A stretch of 64,000 nt of DNA from Pandoraea thiooxydans (GCF_001931675.1 NZ_CP014839.1:2418001-2482000); one strand, 5' to 3'. Positions 54,101 through 61,682 are shown, numbered from the stretch's first letter. Translations and numbers: made by a program. Notes: generated from the sequence alone by a model not told the origin.

Positions 54101-54549
54101 TTGACCGCTTCGGCAGATGTCTCGGTGCCGAGCGAGAGCACCTGACCGTTTTGCTGGACCGTCAACTGGCCGTTGTTCGCGAACTCGATGGTGTCCGCGC
54201 CGGTGCCGTAGAGCCCGCTGGAACTCACGCCGGTGGCGCTGACCGTGCCGCCCGACTGGACAGTGACGTTCGCGTTGTCGCGCAAGCTGATCGCGTTTTC
54301 ATCGCCAACCGCGACGCTCGAACCGTTCTGGACTGTCACGGTTCGGTTGTCTTCACTCGCTACGTTGCCATTGCCGATCGTCGACGTAGTCGGATTCGGC
54401 GCATTCAAATCACAGATCGTCGATTGCCCGGTGGTCGCGCACGCCGCGTGCGCAGTGCTCATGCATGCGGCCTGAAAAACCAGGAAAGGAAATAGCAGAA
54501 TTGCATAAGCAGCAGGCTTCGCATGCCGTGATTTTGCGTCGCAAGCCAT
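51103..54549 (-). CDS. type Va autotransporter with repeat-rich passenger
   Basis: A 1148-residue protein. Residues 1-35 are a signal peptide (AILLFPFLVFQAACMSTAHA). Residues 36 to about 860 form a beta-helical passenger with many autotransporter-associated repeats (GSGTLVLTGANTYTGGTTI). The last 280 residues are a beta-barrel domain starting around DGVWARVAGQNLTMNG and ending in the aromatic YRYSW needed for Bam-dependent insertion. A 204-bp tandem repeat occupies residues 463-599. No protease motif is seen in the passenger, so a surface adhesin or similar role is likely but unproven. GAGGG precedes the ATG, and a 13-bp palindrome (CCGATT-A-AATCGG) lies 51 bases upstream. Confidence 0.9.
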   Translation of the reverse strand: MACDAKSRHAKPAAYAILLFPFLVFQAACMSTAHAACATTGQSTICDLNAPNPTTSTIGNGNVASEDNRTVTVQNGSSVAVGDENAISLRDNANVTVQSGGTVSATGVSSSGLYGTGADTIEFANNGQLTVQQNGQVLSLGTETSAEAVNLEGSGNTIVNDGLIRADHAAAIWFQNLSGTNTIINDATGVIQAPGDVIGASGNGAVDFTNRGQVIGNLVFAGGDDTLRLYTGSTITGNMDGGGGTNTVYLNGTGTASLPGNFTNFQTLYKADSGTWSLTGTITGVTRAEVQGGTLALTGNNSNYTGSVIVDPAGTLQARAQSLPPSVLDNGLVRFAQPDAGTYTGALSGTGAVEKTGQGTLTLAPSGANGNTYSGGTTISQGTLAIGADAAIGAASGALVLNGGTLQANQNLSLAPTRAVSITSANGTIDTQGFTTQLGQGISGAGALTKAGSGTLVLTGANTYTGGTTISTGTLQLGSGGTSGSIVGNVTDNGMLAFDRSDATIFSGTVSGSGSLGQTGGGTTVLDAANTYTGGTTISAGTLQLGSGGTSGSIVGNVTDNGTLVFDRSDATTFSGTVSGSGSLGQTGSGTTVLDAANTYLGTTTVSAGALAVGDSAHASASLGTGATLVAAGATLGGYGSAPGSVTNLGTLAVASAMPAFAGNTSGTFTIGGDLSNTGLLQVGAAAGQTGNMLNVRGNYVGASGTLAINTVLNQGGAATQTDTLVIGGNASGTTGIQVQGTGSGAQTVGDGIRVVQVGGTSASGAFHLASPVQAGAYQYLLYQGGATPSDWYLRSKLLAQPSGGSGSTGGSSPPANSDPATAPTAYRPAVVGYSLAPQLNADYGFSILSRLHERVGDIAAIERAQPAHRDGVWARVAGQNLTMNGNDRFSAQARTYFAQFGKDWTLAHAAAGGSTHVGAMVTLGTASSTFDDSQRAINAALTSRAGSLTMQAQSIGGYWTRYLPDGTYFDGVAQLTHYHDKYSDVYGGGATQNGLGAGVSAEAGKPVRLGVSSLAIEPQMQLLYQYVHLNPFSDRVSAVSGNTSNELRGRIGFRLFRPNLANDAKTSHLTPYFTADLLRDFISPGQVVVGDTSFAESPAKTWYELGVGATASMGKASTLYVNLKYTHNLGGERRRGVFGQVGYRYSW
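52754..53161. repeat. two tandem 204-bp repeats inside the autotransporter gene
   Basis: Units 52754-52957 and 52958-53161 are almost identical and encode 68 residues each (for example GSIVGNVTDNGTLVFDRSDAT, then FSGTVSGSGSLGQTG). Base differences are few and scattered. Partial related units continue on both sides. In-frame expansion or contraction by 68 residues is expected by recombination. Confidence 0.9.
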
Positions 54550-54743
54550 CGGTACCCTCTGAAGGAGTCAATTCGCGATGGCATTGTATGGTTGGCTGAC
54601 CGATTAAATCGGAATCTTAACAATATTTGATAATTCGGCTTGGCTGTCCGACTGAGGACCACCATTGGTGAAACCACCTATCGACCCGCTCGGAATTTCC
54701 CGACTACGGCACAAAGCCTCGTTGCGGGAATTCCGCCCTATAG

Positions 54744-54781
54744 ACATACACAGTCAATCTGTACAGATAAACTGCATATAT
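54744..54781. promoter_or_regulatory. decayed copy of the 38-bp marR palindrome
   Basis: The right arm and centre (CTGTACAGATAAACTG) are kept, while the left arm carries changes (CAGTCAATCTG instead of CAGTTTATCTG) and the AT ends are altered. It lies 14 bases before the chimeric frame, the same distance as in the intact operon. Confidence 0.75.
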
Positions 54782-54795
54782 GCCACATTCCATCC

Positions 54796-55272
54796 ATGGC
54801 AAAACAATCATGCACACCCAACGCACCGCAAGCGTCCGCCCCGGCCGGCGAATTGCGCATTTGCGTGAGCAAGCTGATTCGGCGCTTGCGCGAGCAGGCC
54901 AATGCGGGCGACTTCGCCTTCTCCCAGCGATCGGTGCTGCTGCGCCTGGATCGTGACGGCCCGGCCACCGCGTCCGCGCTGGCGCGGGCCGAGAGCGTGC
55001 GCCCGCAGTCGATGCGAGTCACGGTGGCCAGTCTGGAGGCAATGAGCGCCGTGCGCGGCCGGGTCATGGCGCTGCGCGTGGGCATCGCACTGGGCTGCAC
55101 GCCAATTGGCGCGCCTATCGTCGGCTGGGTAGCCGACCATCCCGGCCCGCGCTGGTCGCTCGCGGTCGGCGCGGCGTCGGGTTTCGCCGCCGCGCTGGTC
55201 GCCGTCTACGCGATCCGGCGGCAAATGCATTTGCGGCATGTGGACGGCCGCGGGGAGCCCGATCCGCGCTGA
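54796..55272 (+). CDS. chimeric MarR-MFS frame from duplication and deletion
   Basis: A 158-residue open frame. Residues 1-86 copy the MarR protein of 47725 through its recognition helix (RPQSMRVTVASLEAM). Residues 88-158 copy the last two helices of the MFS exporter of 49105 (GRVMALRVGIALGCTPIGAP onward), with a new tail HVDGRGEPDPR. The join falls on TGCGCGGC, present in both parents (47981-47988 and 50132-50139). The implied deletion is 2151 bp, a multiple of three, so the frame is kept. The MarR wing and dimer helices are lost, so normal repressor function is unlikely. It may be a relic or, less likely, a small membrane-bound DNA-binding protein. Confidence 0.7.
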   Translation: MAKQSCTPNAPQASAPAGELRICVSKLIRRLREQANAGDFAFSQRSVLLRLDRDGPATASALARAESVRPQSMRVTVASLEAMSAVRGRVMALRVGIALGCTPIGAPIVGWVADHPGPRWSLAVGAASGFAAALVAVYAIRRQMHLRHVDGRGEPDPR

Positions 55273-55393
55273 ACGGCCCATAGCGGGATCTGTCCAGGTA
55301 CATGCGCCGAACGCTGCGCGCCGTGCGGGCACGGCGCCGCCGACGACCTGGGTATGGTGAGTGCCGCGAGCCATGGCGCTCGACAGCAAGCCG

Positions 55394-56437
55394 TCACTCG
55401 CCGCGCCCGCGCTGGACTCGCTTCAACCGGCGTTGCCCAATGAATGCCGCAATCAGGCCGACGAACGCGAACAGCCCGCCCTCGCCCCAGATCAAAATAT
55501 TCGTCGTTGGGTCTTCGCCCGGTATCTTGCCGCCGAGGGTGATGTCCCGCTTGAGCACCGCAGTCCATGGGCCCACGTCGTAGCCGGCTTCCCGAAAAGC
55601 GTCGGCGACACCTTCACGCGGCCCGCCCGGCGACAGCTCTCCTTCCAATGCGCCGGGCAGATCGGCGATGTCCTGCGCGTCGTGATAGCGCGGAATCGTA
55701 TCGTCCCGCTCAAGCAGATAGATGCGCCCGCCAGAATGCCAGCCGGGCGGAACGATCGGGGTGTAGTAGTCGCGATAGGCGTGCCCACGGATCGAATAAT
55801 CACGCGCGAACACGCCGTCGAGAAGAGGCGTCCCGTTGACCACGTGCACCCAGGGGCTCGAGTTGCCCAGCACGATCGGTGCATCCGGGCGCATCGTCAC
55901 CGGCGTCAGAGGCTTTCCGGCGTCGGTGTTGGTTGCAATATTCGTCCAAACAGCCACGACAAGAGCGATGATGAAACTGGCTGCCGCGAAGTACAGGCCG
56001 GCATTGCGCGTGCGGCGCGCGATCCTCAGTTTCCCGGCGCCATCGGCGGCATCCCATCGTGCACGGGACTCGGCCGTCAGTTCGGCGCGGGATCGGCTTG
56101 CCCTGCGAATTTGCGATCCGAGATCGGCAATCACCGGGTTATCGGGCCACAGCCGCTGCAGCCTGCCAATGACGAACGGCGGCCCCAGGAAGATCACGAT
56201 CGCCGCAATCCCGGCGGCGAGCAAAATATTCGATCCGCCGAATAGCGCTTCCTGCCAGCGCAGCAGGAAAGTGAACGGCCCCCGATCCTCGATGAGGCTA
56301 TAGATGACAGCCCCATAACCCCCGAACCACCAGAGCAGCATCAGGATACCGACCAGCCATGCCGGAACCCGGCGACGGCCGCTCGCAGTCCCGGGTTGCT
56401 GTTGCTTGCTTGCGCCTGCGCGTTTGCCGTTTCGCAT
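55394..56437 (-). CDS. hypothetical multi-pass membrane protein, 347 aa
   Basis: The protein has a basic N-terminus (RNGKRAGASKQQQPG) and hydrophobic segments at about 25-47, 70-92 and 147-168. A large extracytoplasmic-looking domain (170-315) follows and a final helix is at about 318-336. The soluble domain contains PWVHVVNGTPLLDGVFARDYSIRGHAYRDYYTPIVPPGW and GGRIYLLERDDTIPRY. No family is recognised. The gene is 18 bases downstream of the GlxA-type regulator on the same strand, so the two may be cotranscribed. Confidence 0.75.
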   Translation of the reverse strand: MRNGKRAGASKQQQPGTASGRRRVPAWLVGILMLLWWFGGYGAVIYSLIEDRGPFTFLLRWQEALFGGSNILLAAGIAAIVIFLGPPFVIGRLQRLWPDNPVIADLGSQIRRASRSRAELTAESRARWDAADGAGKLRIARRTRNAGLYFAAASFIIALVVAVWTNIATNTDAGKPLTPVTMRPDAPIVLGNSSPWVHVVNGTPLLDGVFARDYSIRGHAYRDYYTPIVPPGWHSGGRIYLLERDDTIPRYHDAQDIADLPGALEGELSPGGPREGVADAFREAGYDVGPWTAVLKRDITLGGKIPGEDPTTNILIWGEGGLFAFVGLIAAFIGQRRLKRVQRGRGE

Positions 56438-56455
56438 TTTTCTGGACTCTTCGGG

Positions 56456-57427
56456 TCATTTACGCTTCGGACTGATGACCGACATCGTAGCAGCGAACCG
56501 GTCGGCGCGGCGAATCGCCTGCGGCGGCATGCCGTAGAGCTTCACGAAGGCCCGCCGCATCCGTTCCGGATCGCTGAAACCCACGGCTTGGGCAATCTGC
56601 TCGATCGGCTCCGCGCCGGCTTGCAAGCGCGTGCGGGCCGCTTCGACGCGCAGCCGTTCGACGGCCCGCGCGGGGGTCTCGCCGGTCTCGCGCCGAAAGG
56701 CCCGCCCGAACTGCCGCACGCTGAGGTGGGCGGCTTGCGCCAGCCGCTCGAGCGGCAACGGTTCGTGCAGGTGATCGCGCGCGAAGGCAAGCGCCAACCG
56801 AATCCGGTCCGATTCCGGCGCCATTTGCGACATGGGCGAGAACTGCGACTGGCCGCCCGAGCGACGATGGTAGACGACCAACTCGCGGGCCACTTTGTGC
56901 GCCACCTCGCCGCCATGATCGGCCTCGATCAGCGCCAGCGCCAGGTCGATGCCGGCGGTGATGCCGGCCGATGTCCAGACACCGCGATCCGCAATGAAAA
57001 TCCGGTCAGCGTCCACGTTGACTGCCGGATAGTCCCGCTGCAATCGTTGCGCCACCCGCCAATGGGTGGTCGCGCGCCGGCCGTCGAGCAACCCGGCTTC
57101 GGCCAGCAGGAACGCCCCGGTACAGACGCTTGCCACGCGCGGCGTGCGGCGGCTGAGCGCGGCGACGGCCTGCACCAGGTCGGGCGCCAGCATCGAAGCG
57201 GTATTACCGCCGACCACGATCAGCGTTTGCACATCCGCGGCGTGCACCGGCAGCGTCGCCACCGGCAGGCCGCCGCTGCCCTGCACCAGGCCGCCGGTGC
57301 GCGAGAACGCCTCGAGCGCGTAACACGGCCGCCCCACGACCGCCGCGACCGATTCGAAGGCACCGAACGGCCCCGCGAGGTCGAGGATCTGATGGCCCGG
57401 ATAAACGAAAAATCCCACTTTGTGCAT
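56456..57427 (-). CDS. GlxA-type regulator: DJ-1/PfpI domain plus AraC HTH
   Basis: A 323-residue regulator. Residues 1-170 are a DJ-1/PfpI domain with LDLAGPFGAFE and the nucleophile-elbow cysteine in ASVCTGAFLLAEAGLL. Residues 215-310 are an AraC double helix-turn-helix (PLPLERLAQAAHLSVRQFGRAFRRETGETPARAVERLR). The start at ATG 57427 gives the usual N-terminus MHKVGFFVYPGHQILDLAGP. It is divergent from a second DJ-1 family gene, which it probably controls. Confidence 0.9.
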   Translation of the reverse strand: MHKVGFFVYPGHQILDLAGPFGAFESVAAVVGRPCYALEAFSRTGGLVQGSGGLPVATLPVHAADVQTLIVVGGNTASMLAPDLVQAVAALSRRTPRVASVCTGAFLLAEAGLLDGRRATTHWRVAQRLQRDYPAVNVDADRIFIADRGVWTSAGITAGIDLALALIEADHGGEVAHKVARELVVYHRRSGGQSQFSPMSQMAPESDRIRLALAFARDHLHEPLPLERLAQAAHLSVRQFGRAFRRETGETPARAVERLRVEAARTRLQAGAEPIEQIAQAVGFSDPERMRRAFVKLYGMPPQAIRRADRFAATMSVISPKRK

Positions 57428-57526
57428 GGTGGCGTATTTTAAGGGATCTACGTCCTTTACGCCATTCCCCGTTGCGGCCATCATCAACCTCGGTACGAAC
57501 ATTCACGCACAGACGGAGAACCACAG

Positions 57527-58204
57527 ATGATCACGGTTGTCATTCCGCTTTACGAGGGCGTCACCCACCTCGATTTCACCGGGCCGCACCAGTTCCTGAG
57601 CATTCTGCCGGACGCCGACATCATCGTCGCCTCGCTCGATGGCGCGCCCATCACCTCGCATGGATTGACCTTCAGCGCGCTCGCCGACCTGGAGACCATC
57701 GAGCGTTGCGACCTGCTGTGCATTCCCGGCGGAACGGGCTGCGTTGCCGCAATTGAAAACACGCGGTTTCTCACGGCGATCCGCCGCCTTGCCGACGGCG
57801 CCCAGCATCTGAGCTCGGTCTGCACCGGGTCGCTGATTCTCGCGGCCGCCGGGCTGCTGGCCGGGCGGCGGGCAGCCTGCCATTGGGCCTGGCGCGACCT
57901 GCTGTCGGGCTTCGGCGCGATCCCGGACGACGCCCGCGTCGTGCGCGACGGCAACGTCATCACGGGCGGCGGCGTCACGGCCGGCATCGATTTCGCGCTG
58001 GCGCTGATCGCGCAATTGCGCGGCGCCGATGCCGCCCAGTTCATTCAACTGCTGCTGGAGTACGCGCCCGAACCTCCATTCGACGCCGGCCTGCCGGAAA
58101 CAGCGCCGCCGCTCGTCCGCGAGGCCGTGCTCGCGCGCATGGCACCCACCCTGGCCGATGCCAGGCAGCGTATCGGCCACGTCGCGCGCCAGCTTCGCGC
58201 GTAG
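57527..58204 (+). CDS. DJ-1/PfpI family protein, isonitrile hydratase-like
   Basis: A 225-residue single-domain DJ-1/PfpI protein. VIPLYEGVTHLDFTGPHQFLS and the nucleophile region LSSVCTGSLILAAAGLLAGRRAACHW match isonitrile hydratase (InhA) of Pseudomonas and relatives, as does ITGGGVTAGIDFALALIAQL. It may hydrate isonitriles to N-formamides, though many members are untested. It is followed 31 bases later by an SDR gene. Confidence 0.82.
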   Translation: MITVVIPLYEGVTHLDFTGPHQFLSILPDADIIVASLDGAPITSHGLTFSALADLETIERCDLLCIPGGTGCVAAIENTRFLTAIRRLADGAQHLSSVCTGSLILAAAGLLAGRRAACHWAWRDLLSGFGAIPDDARVVRDGNVITGGGVTAGIDFALALIAQLRGADAAQFIQLLLEYAPEPPFDAGLPETAPPLVREAVLARMAPTLADARQRIGHVARQLRA

Positions 58205-58235
58205 CGCCGGCGGGCCGATCTCAAAGGAGTGATGC

Positions 58236-58979
58236 ATGAAACTCACAGGCAAAACCGCGTTGATCACCGGCGGCACGAGCGGGATCGGTCTTGCAACCGC
58301 CAGGCTGTTCGTCGATGAAGGCGCGCGCGTGGCGGTGACCGGGCGCGACACACGCCGGTTCGATGAAGTTCGCGCCCAGCTCGGCGACGGTGCGCTGATC
58401 CTCGCGGCCGATGCCGGTTCGATCGCGGACATGACAGCCGTGCGCCAGGCCGTCGGCGAGACCTTCGGCGGGCTCGATATCTTCTTCGCCAATGCCGGCG
58501 TCGCCTACGGAACCCCGCTCGCCACAACCGACGAAGCGCGCTACGATGAGCTCATGAACGTCAACGTGAAGGGGGTCTTCTTCTCGATGCAGGCGGTCTC
58601 GCCGATTTTGCGTGACGGGGCATCGGTGATCCTGACGACGTCCTTCATCATTCACGTCGGCCGGCCCGGGATTTCGCTGCTCGCCGCCTCCAAGGCCGCC
58701 GTGCGTTCGCTGGCGCGCAGCTGGTCGCGCGAATTCCTGGAGCGCAGGATCCGCGTCAACGCCATCAGTCCGGGCAGCATCGACACGCCGCTGATCAGCC
58801 GTCATCGCACCCCTGAGCAATTGGCGGCCTTCAAGGCGCAGATGGCGGCGCAGGTGCCGCTGGGCCGAATGGGGGAAGCGAGCGATATCGCCGCGGCGGC
58901 GCTGTTCCTGGCGAGCGACGATTCCCGATACATGTTGGGCGCGGAGTTGGTGGTCGACGGCGGCATCTCGCAGATCTGA
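58236..58979 (+). CDS. SDR family protein without the catalytic tyrosine
   Basis: A 247-residue classical SDR by fold: the TGGTSGIGLA cofactor loop, ANAG, NVNVKG and the catalytic serine region TTSF are present. The YxxxK motif is changed: K153 is kept but Tyr149 is Leu (ISLLAASKAA). Without the tyrosine, hydride-transfer catalysis should be impaired, so the protein may use another base or act in binding only. AAAGGAG stands seven bases before the ATG. It is downstream of the DJ-1 gene in a likely operon. Confidence 0.82.
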   Translation: MKLTGKTALITGGTSGIGLATARLFVDEGARVAVTGRDTRRFDEVRAQLGDGALILAADAGSIADMTAVRQAVGETFGGLDIFFANAGVAYGTPLATTDEARYDELMNVNVKGVFFSMQAVSPILRDGASVILTTSFIIHVGRPGISLLAASKAAVRSLARSWSREFLERRIRVNAISPGSIDTPLISRHRTPEQLAAFKAQMAAQVPLGRMGEASDIAAAALFLASDDSRYMLGAELVVDGGISQI

Positions 58980-59019
58980 TGTCTCGGGCCGGATGCGCCG
59001 CATTGATGAGTGAGCAGGC

Positions 59020-59562
59020 ATGCATGGTTATCAGCGCATCGAACAATCCGATTTGCCGCCGGCCTCGAGGCTGAGCCCGTCATACGGCCGGGCCGATTTC
59101 GCGGACGCGTTCTCGGTGGCGTTGCCGGACGCCGCCTGCGGCGATGCCGAGGTTCTCGCACGGCACGTTTTTACAAAGCAACCCGCGTGGATCGCGCTGC
59201 TGTTGAGATGCCGGGACACGCTCGTGCAGCCGTTTGGCCTGAAAAGAACCGTTGATCTCGAGGCCGACGGCGACGATCGGATCAGCCTGTTTCGCGTGTT
59301 CGAACGACATGCCGACGAGATCGTTCTCGGAGAGGATGACTCGCACCTGGATTTCCGCGTATCGGTTCTCGTGCAGCCGTCGTCTCGTGGCCAACCCCGC
59401 CGCCTGACAGTGACGACGCTCGTCTTCTACCGTCGAGCGCTGGGGCGGGCCTATATTGCCCTGATCGCACCGTTTCATCGCGCTGTCGTGCGCGCCTCGC
59501 TTCAACGCGCGCAGCAGCATGGATGGCCCGACGCATCACGGCGGGCGGCCGACACGGAATAA
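59020..59562 (+). CDS. DUF2867 family protein
   Basis: A 180-residue soluble protein. Visible landmarks are LPPASRLSPSYGRADFADAFSV, PAWIALLLRCRDTLVQPFGLK, HADEIVLGEDDSHLDFRVSVLV and TTLVFYRRALGRAYIALIAPFHRAVVRASL, which together match DUF2867 (a START-like fold family often found fused or next to NmrA-like proteins). Function unknown. It is 40 bases after the SDR and converges on an epimerase gene, and may belong to the DJ-1/SDR operon. Confidence 0.8.
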   Translation: MHGYQRIEQSDLPPASRLSPSYGRADFADAFSVALPDAACGDAEVLARHVFTKQPAWIALLLRCRDTLVQPFGLKRTVDLEADGDDRISLFRVFERHADEIVLGEDDSHLDFRVSVLVQPSSRGQPRRLTVTTLVFYRRALGRAYIALIAPFHRAVVRASLQRAQQHGWPDASRRAADTE

Positions 59563-59581
59563 ACGTTCGAGCGCCCCGCAC

Positions 59582-60574
59582 TCAGTTGGAGGCAGCGGAG
59601 CGTCGAGCCAACATGCCGTGCGATGCGATGCTTGCCGCGAGATCGGTCATCAGCGATGGCCGGGTGGGCTGCCAGTGCAGTTGCTCGCGCGTGGCACGAC
59701 TCGACACCGGATTGTCCGCGCCGACAAACGGCGCGAGCCAACCGAAGTGACGAACGGCTTCGACAGGCGTGAGCGAAACGGTACGCACACCGAGATGTTG
59801 CCCAATCGCGCCGGCCAGTTCACTGAGCGTAATGCCCTCCTCGGCCACGGCGTGATAGCGGGCGCCCGCCTTGCCGTCCTCCAGCGCGAGCCGGAACAGA
59901 TGCGACGCGTCGAGCCGATGCACTGCAGCCCACCGGTTCTGTCCGTCACCGACGTAGGCCGAGACGCGCTTCTTGCGCGCGATCGCGACCAACTGCGTGA
60001 CGAGGCCCTGGCGCGTCTGGTCGTGCACCGAAGGCGGCAGCCGGATTACGGTGGCGTCGACCCCGCACCCGGCCAGCGCGAGCGCGGCCTTTTCGCATCT
60101 CGCCCTCAAGCCGCCCACCGCATCGGGGTCCGCAAAGTCGGTCTCGACGGCTGGCCGCCCCTGCCTCATGGCCATGGTCGGGAACGCAATCACAAGCGGG
60201 CGGGCTTGTGCGCGCAGCGCATGGCCGAGCGTGTCGATCGCAAGCCGGTCGGCCTCGACGGCAGCGACCATGAACCGCCTGACCAGACCCGTCGGCATCC
60301 CCCCCAGCATCACGCGCATGCGGGTGCCGAAACCGGCTTGCGAGAAGGCGTGGAAAAACGCGGTGTGGATCACGCCATCAGCCTTTGACGCTGCCTCGCG
60401 CAGCGTCCCGAGATCCTCGATCGACCCTCGTTGCACGGTCGCGCCAGTTGCCGCCAGCTTCGCGGCCGCGGCGGCCGAACGAGCGAGCCCGGTGACTTCG
60501 TGGCCGGCCGCGACGAGTTCGCGAACGACCGCGAACCCGATAAAACCGGACGCGCCAGTGACAAATACACGCAT
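59582..60574 (-). CDS. NAD-dependent epimerase/dehydratase family protein
   Basis: A 330-residue extended SDR. The N-terminal MRVFVTGASGFIGFAVVRELVAAGHEV is the NAD(P)-binding Rossmann loop (GxxGxxG). IEDLGTLREAASKADGVIHTAF and WAAVHRLDASHLFRLAL are family features. A canonical YxxxK is not evident in the expected region, where RCEKAAL stands, so catalysis is uncertain. AGGAGGT lies six bases before the ATG at 60574. It is divergent from an AraC regulator that probably controls it. Confidence 0.85.
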   Translation of the reverse strand: MRVFVTGASGFIGFAVVRELVAAGHEVTGLARSAAAAAKLAATGATVQRGSIEDLGTLREAASKADGVIHTAFFHAFSQAGFGTRMRVMLGGMPTGLVRRFMVAAVEADRLAIDTLGHALRAQARPLVIAFPTMAMRQGRPAVETDFADPDAVGGLRARCEKAALALAGCGVDATVIRLPPSVHDQTRQGLVTQLVAIARKKRVSAYVGDGQNRWAAVHRLDASHLFRLALEDGKAGARYHAVAEEGITLSELAGAIGQHLGVRTVSLTPVEAVRHFGWLAPFVGADNPVSSRATREQLHWQPTRPSLMTDLAASIASHGMLARRSAASN

Positions 60575-60682
60575 AACCCACCTCCTGATCGTTTCAGCGA
60601 CAGATCGCAGGTTACGGGGTTGGCGATGGACGATCCATGGCATAAAGTTCGCATTTGGTATCAAATCGTTCGGAGTTTCCAC

Positions 60683-61642
60683 GTGGATTCGCTATCGCAA
60701 GTGTTGTCGTTACTGAAGCTGCGCAGCTATGTGTCCGGCGGCTTCGATGCGGCCGGGGACTGGGCCGTGCAATTCGGCGCGCACGAGGGCATCAAATTCC
60801 ACGCCGTGCTGCGCGGCGCATGCTGGGTGTCGGTCGAGGGAGCGCCCGCTGCCGTGAAGGTCAGCGAGGGCGAATGTTTCCTGCTGGCCGGAGGAAAGCC
60901 TTTTCGGCTCGCCAGCGACATGCGCGCCGCACCGGTCGACGTCAGCACGCTCCTGCCGCAGGTCGACGACGAGCGCATCGTCACGTACAACGGGGGTGGC
61001 GAATTCCTGAGTATCGGCGGCTATTTCACACTGGCCGATGGCCAGGCCGATCTGCTGTTGAGCATGCTGCCGCCGCTCGTCCATGTCCGCGCAGAGGCGG
61101 ATCGCGCAACGCTGCGCTGGTGTGTCGAGCGCATGCGGCAAGAGTTGAGCGACGCGCAGCCGGGCGAATTCATCGTCGCGCAACAACTGGCGACGTTGGT
61201 ACTGGTGCAGACGTTAAGACTGCATTTGTCGAACGAGCCCCGGGAAAAAACGGGATGGCTTTTCGCATTGTCCGACAGGCGCATGCGAGCCGCGATCGAT
61301 GCCATGCATGCTTCGCCAGGGCGTCGCTGGACCTTGCAGACCCTGGCCGAGCAGGCGGCCATGTCGCGCACGACGTTCGCCCTGCGCTTCAAGGAAACGG
61401 TCGGGCTCACACCCATGGCGTATTTGACGCGCTGGCGAATGATGCTCGCCGCCGACCGATTGACCCATTCACGCGATTCGGTGTCGGAAATCGGTCTCGC
61501 CCTGGGCTATGAATCCGAGAAATCCTTCAGCACGGCGTTCAAACGAGCGATGAACTGTTCTCCGCGCCGATATGGCCGGCAGAAGAAGGCTGGCATAGGC
61601 GGCGCTCAACAAGGCGTTGAAAAACCTGGCGAGCAGGTTTGA
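60683..61642 (+). CDS. AraC family regulator with cupin_6 sensor
   Basis: A 319-residue regulator. Residues 1-190 form the AraC cupin_6 domain (VDSLSQVLSLLKLRSYVSGGFDAAGDWAVQF, GECFLLAGGKPFRLAS). Residues 210-305 hold the double HTH (WTLQTLAEQAAMSRTTFALRFKETVGLTPMAYLTRWRM, GYESEKSFSTAFKRAM). GTG 60683 is preferred as start: GGAG lies seven bases upstream and family members start at this residue. An ATG at 60626 is also in frame. It is divergent from the epimerase gene. Confidence 0.88.
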   Translation: MDSLSQVLSLLKLRSYVSGGFDAAGDWAVQFGAHEGIKFHAVLRGACWVSVEGAPAAVKVSEGECFLLAGGKPFRLASDMRAAPVDVSTLLPQVDDERIVTYNGGGEFLSIGGYFTLADGQADLLLSMLPPLVHVRAEADRATLRWCVERMRQELSDAQPGEFIVAQQLATLVLVQTLRLHLSNEPREKTGWLFALSDRRMRAAIDAMHASPGRRWTLQTLAEQAAMSRTTFALRFKETVGLTPMAYLTRWRMMLAADRLTHSRDSVSEIGLALGYESEKSFSTAFKRAMNCSPRRYGRQKKAGIGGAQQGVEKPGEQV

Positions 61643-61682
61643 ATCGGATCAGGCCCACGCAGTCGTCTTTCAACGCCGATCG

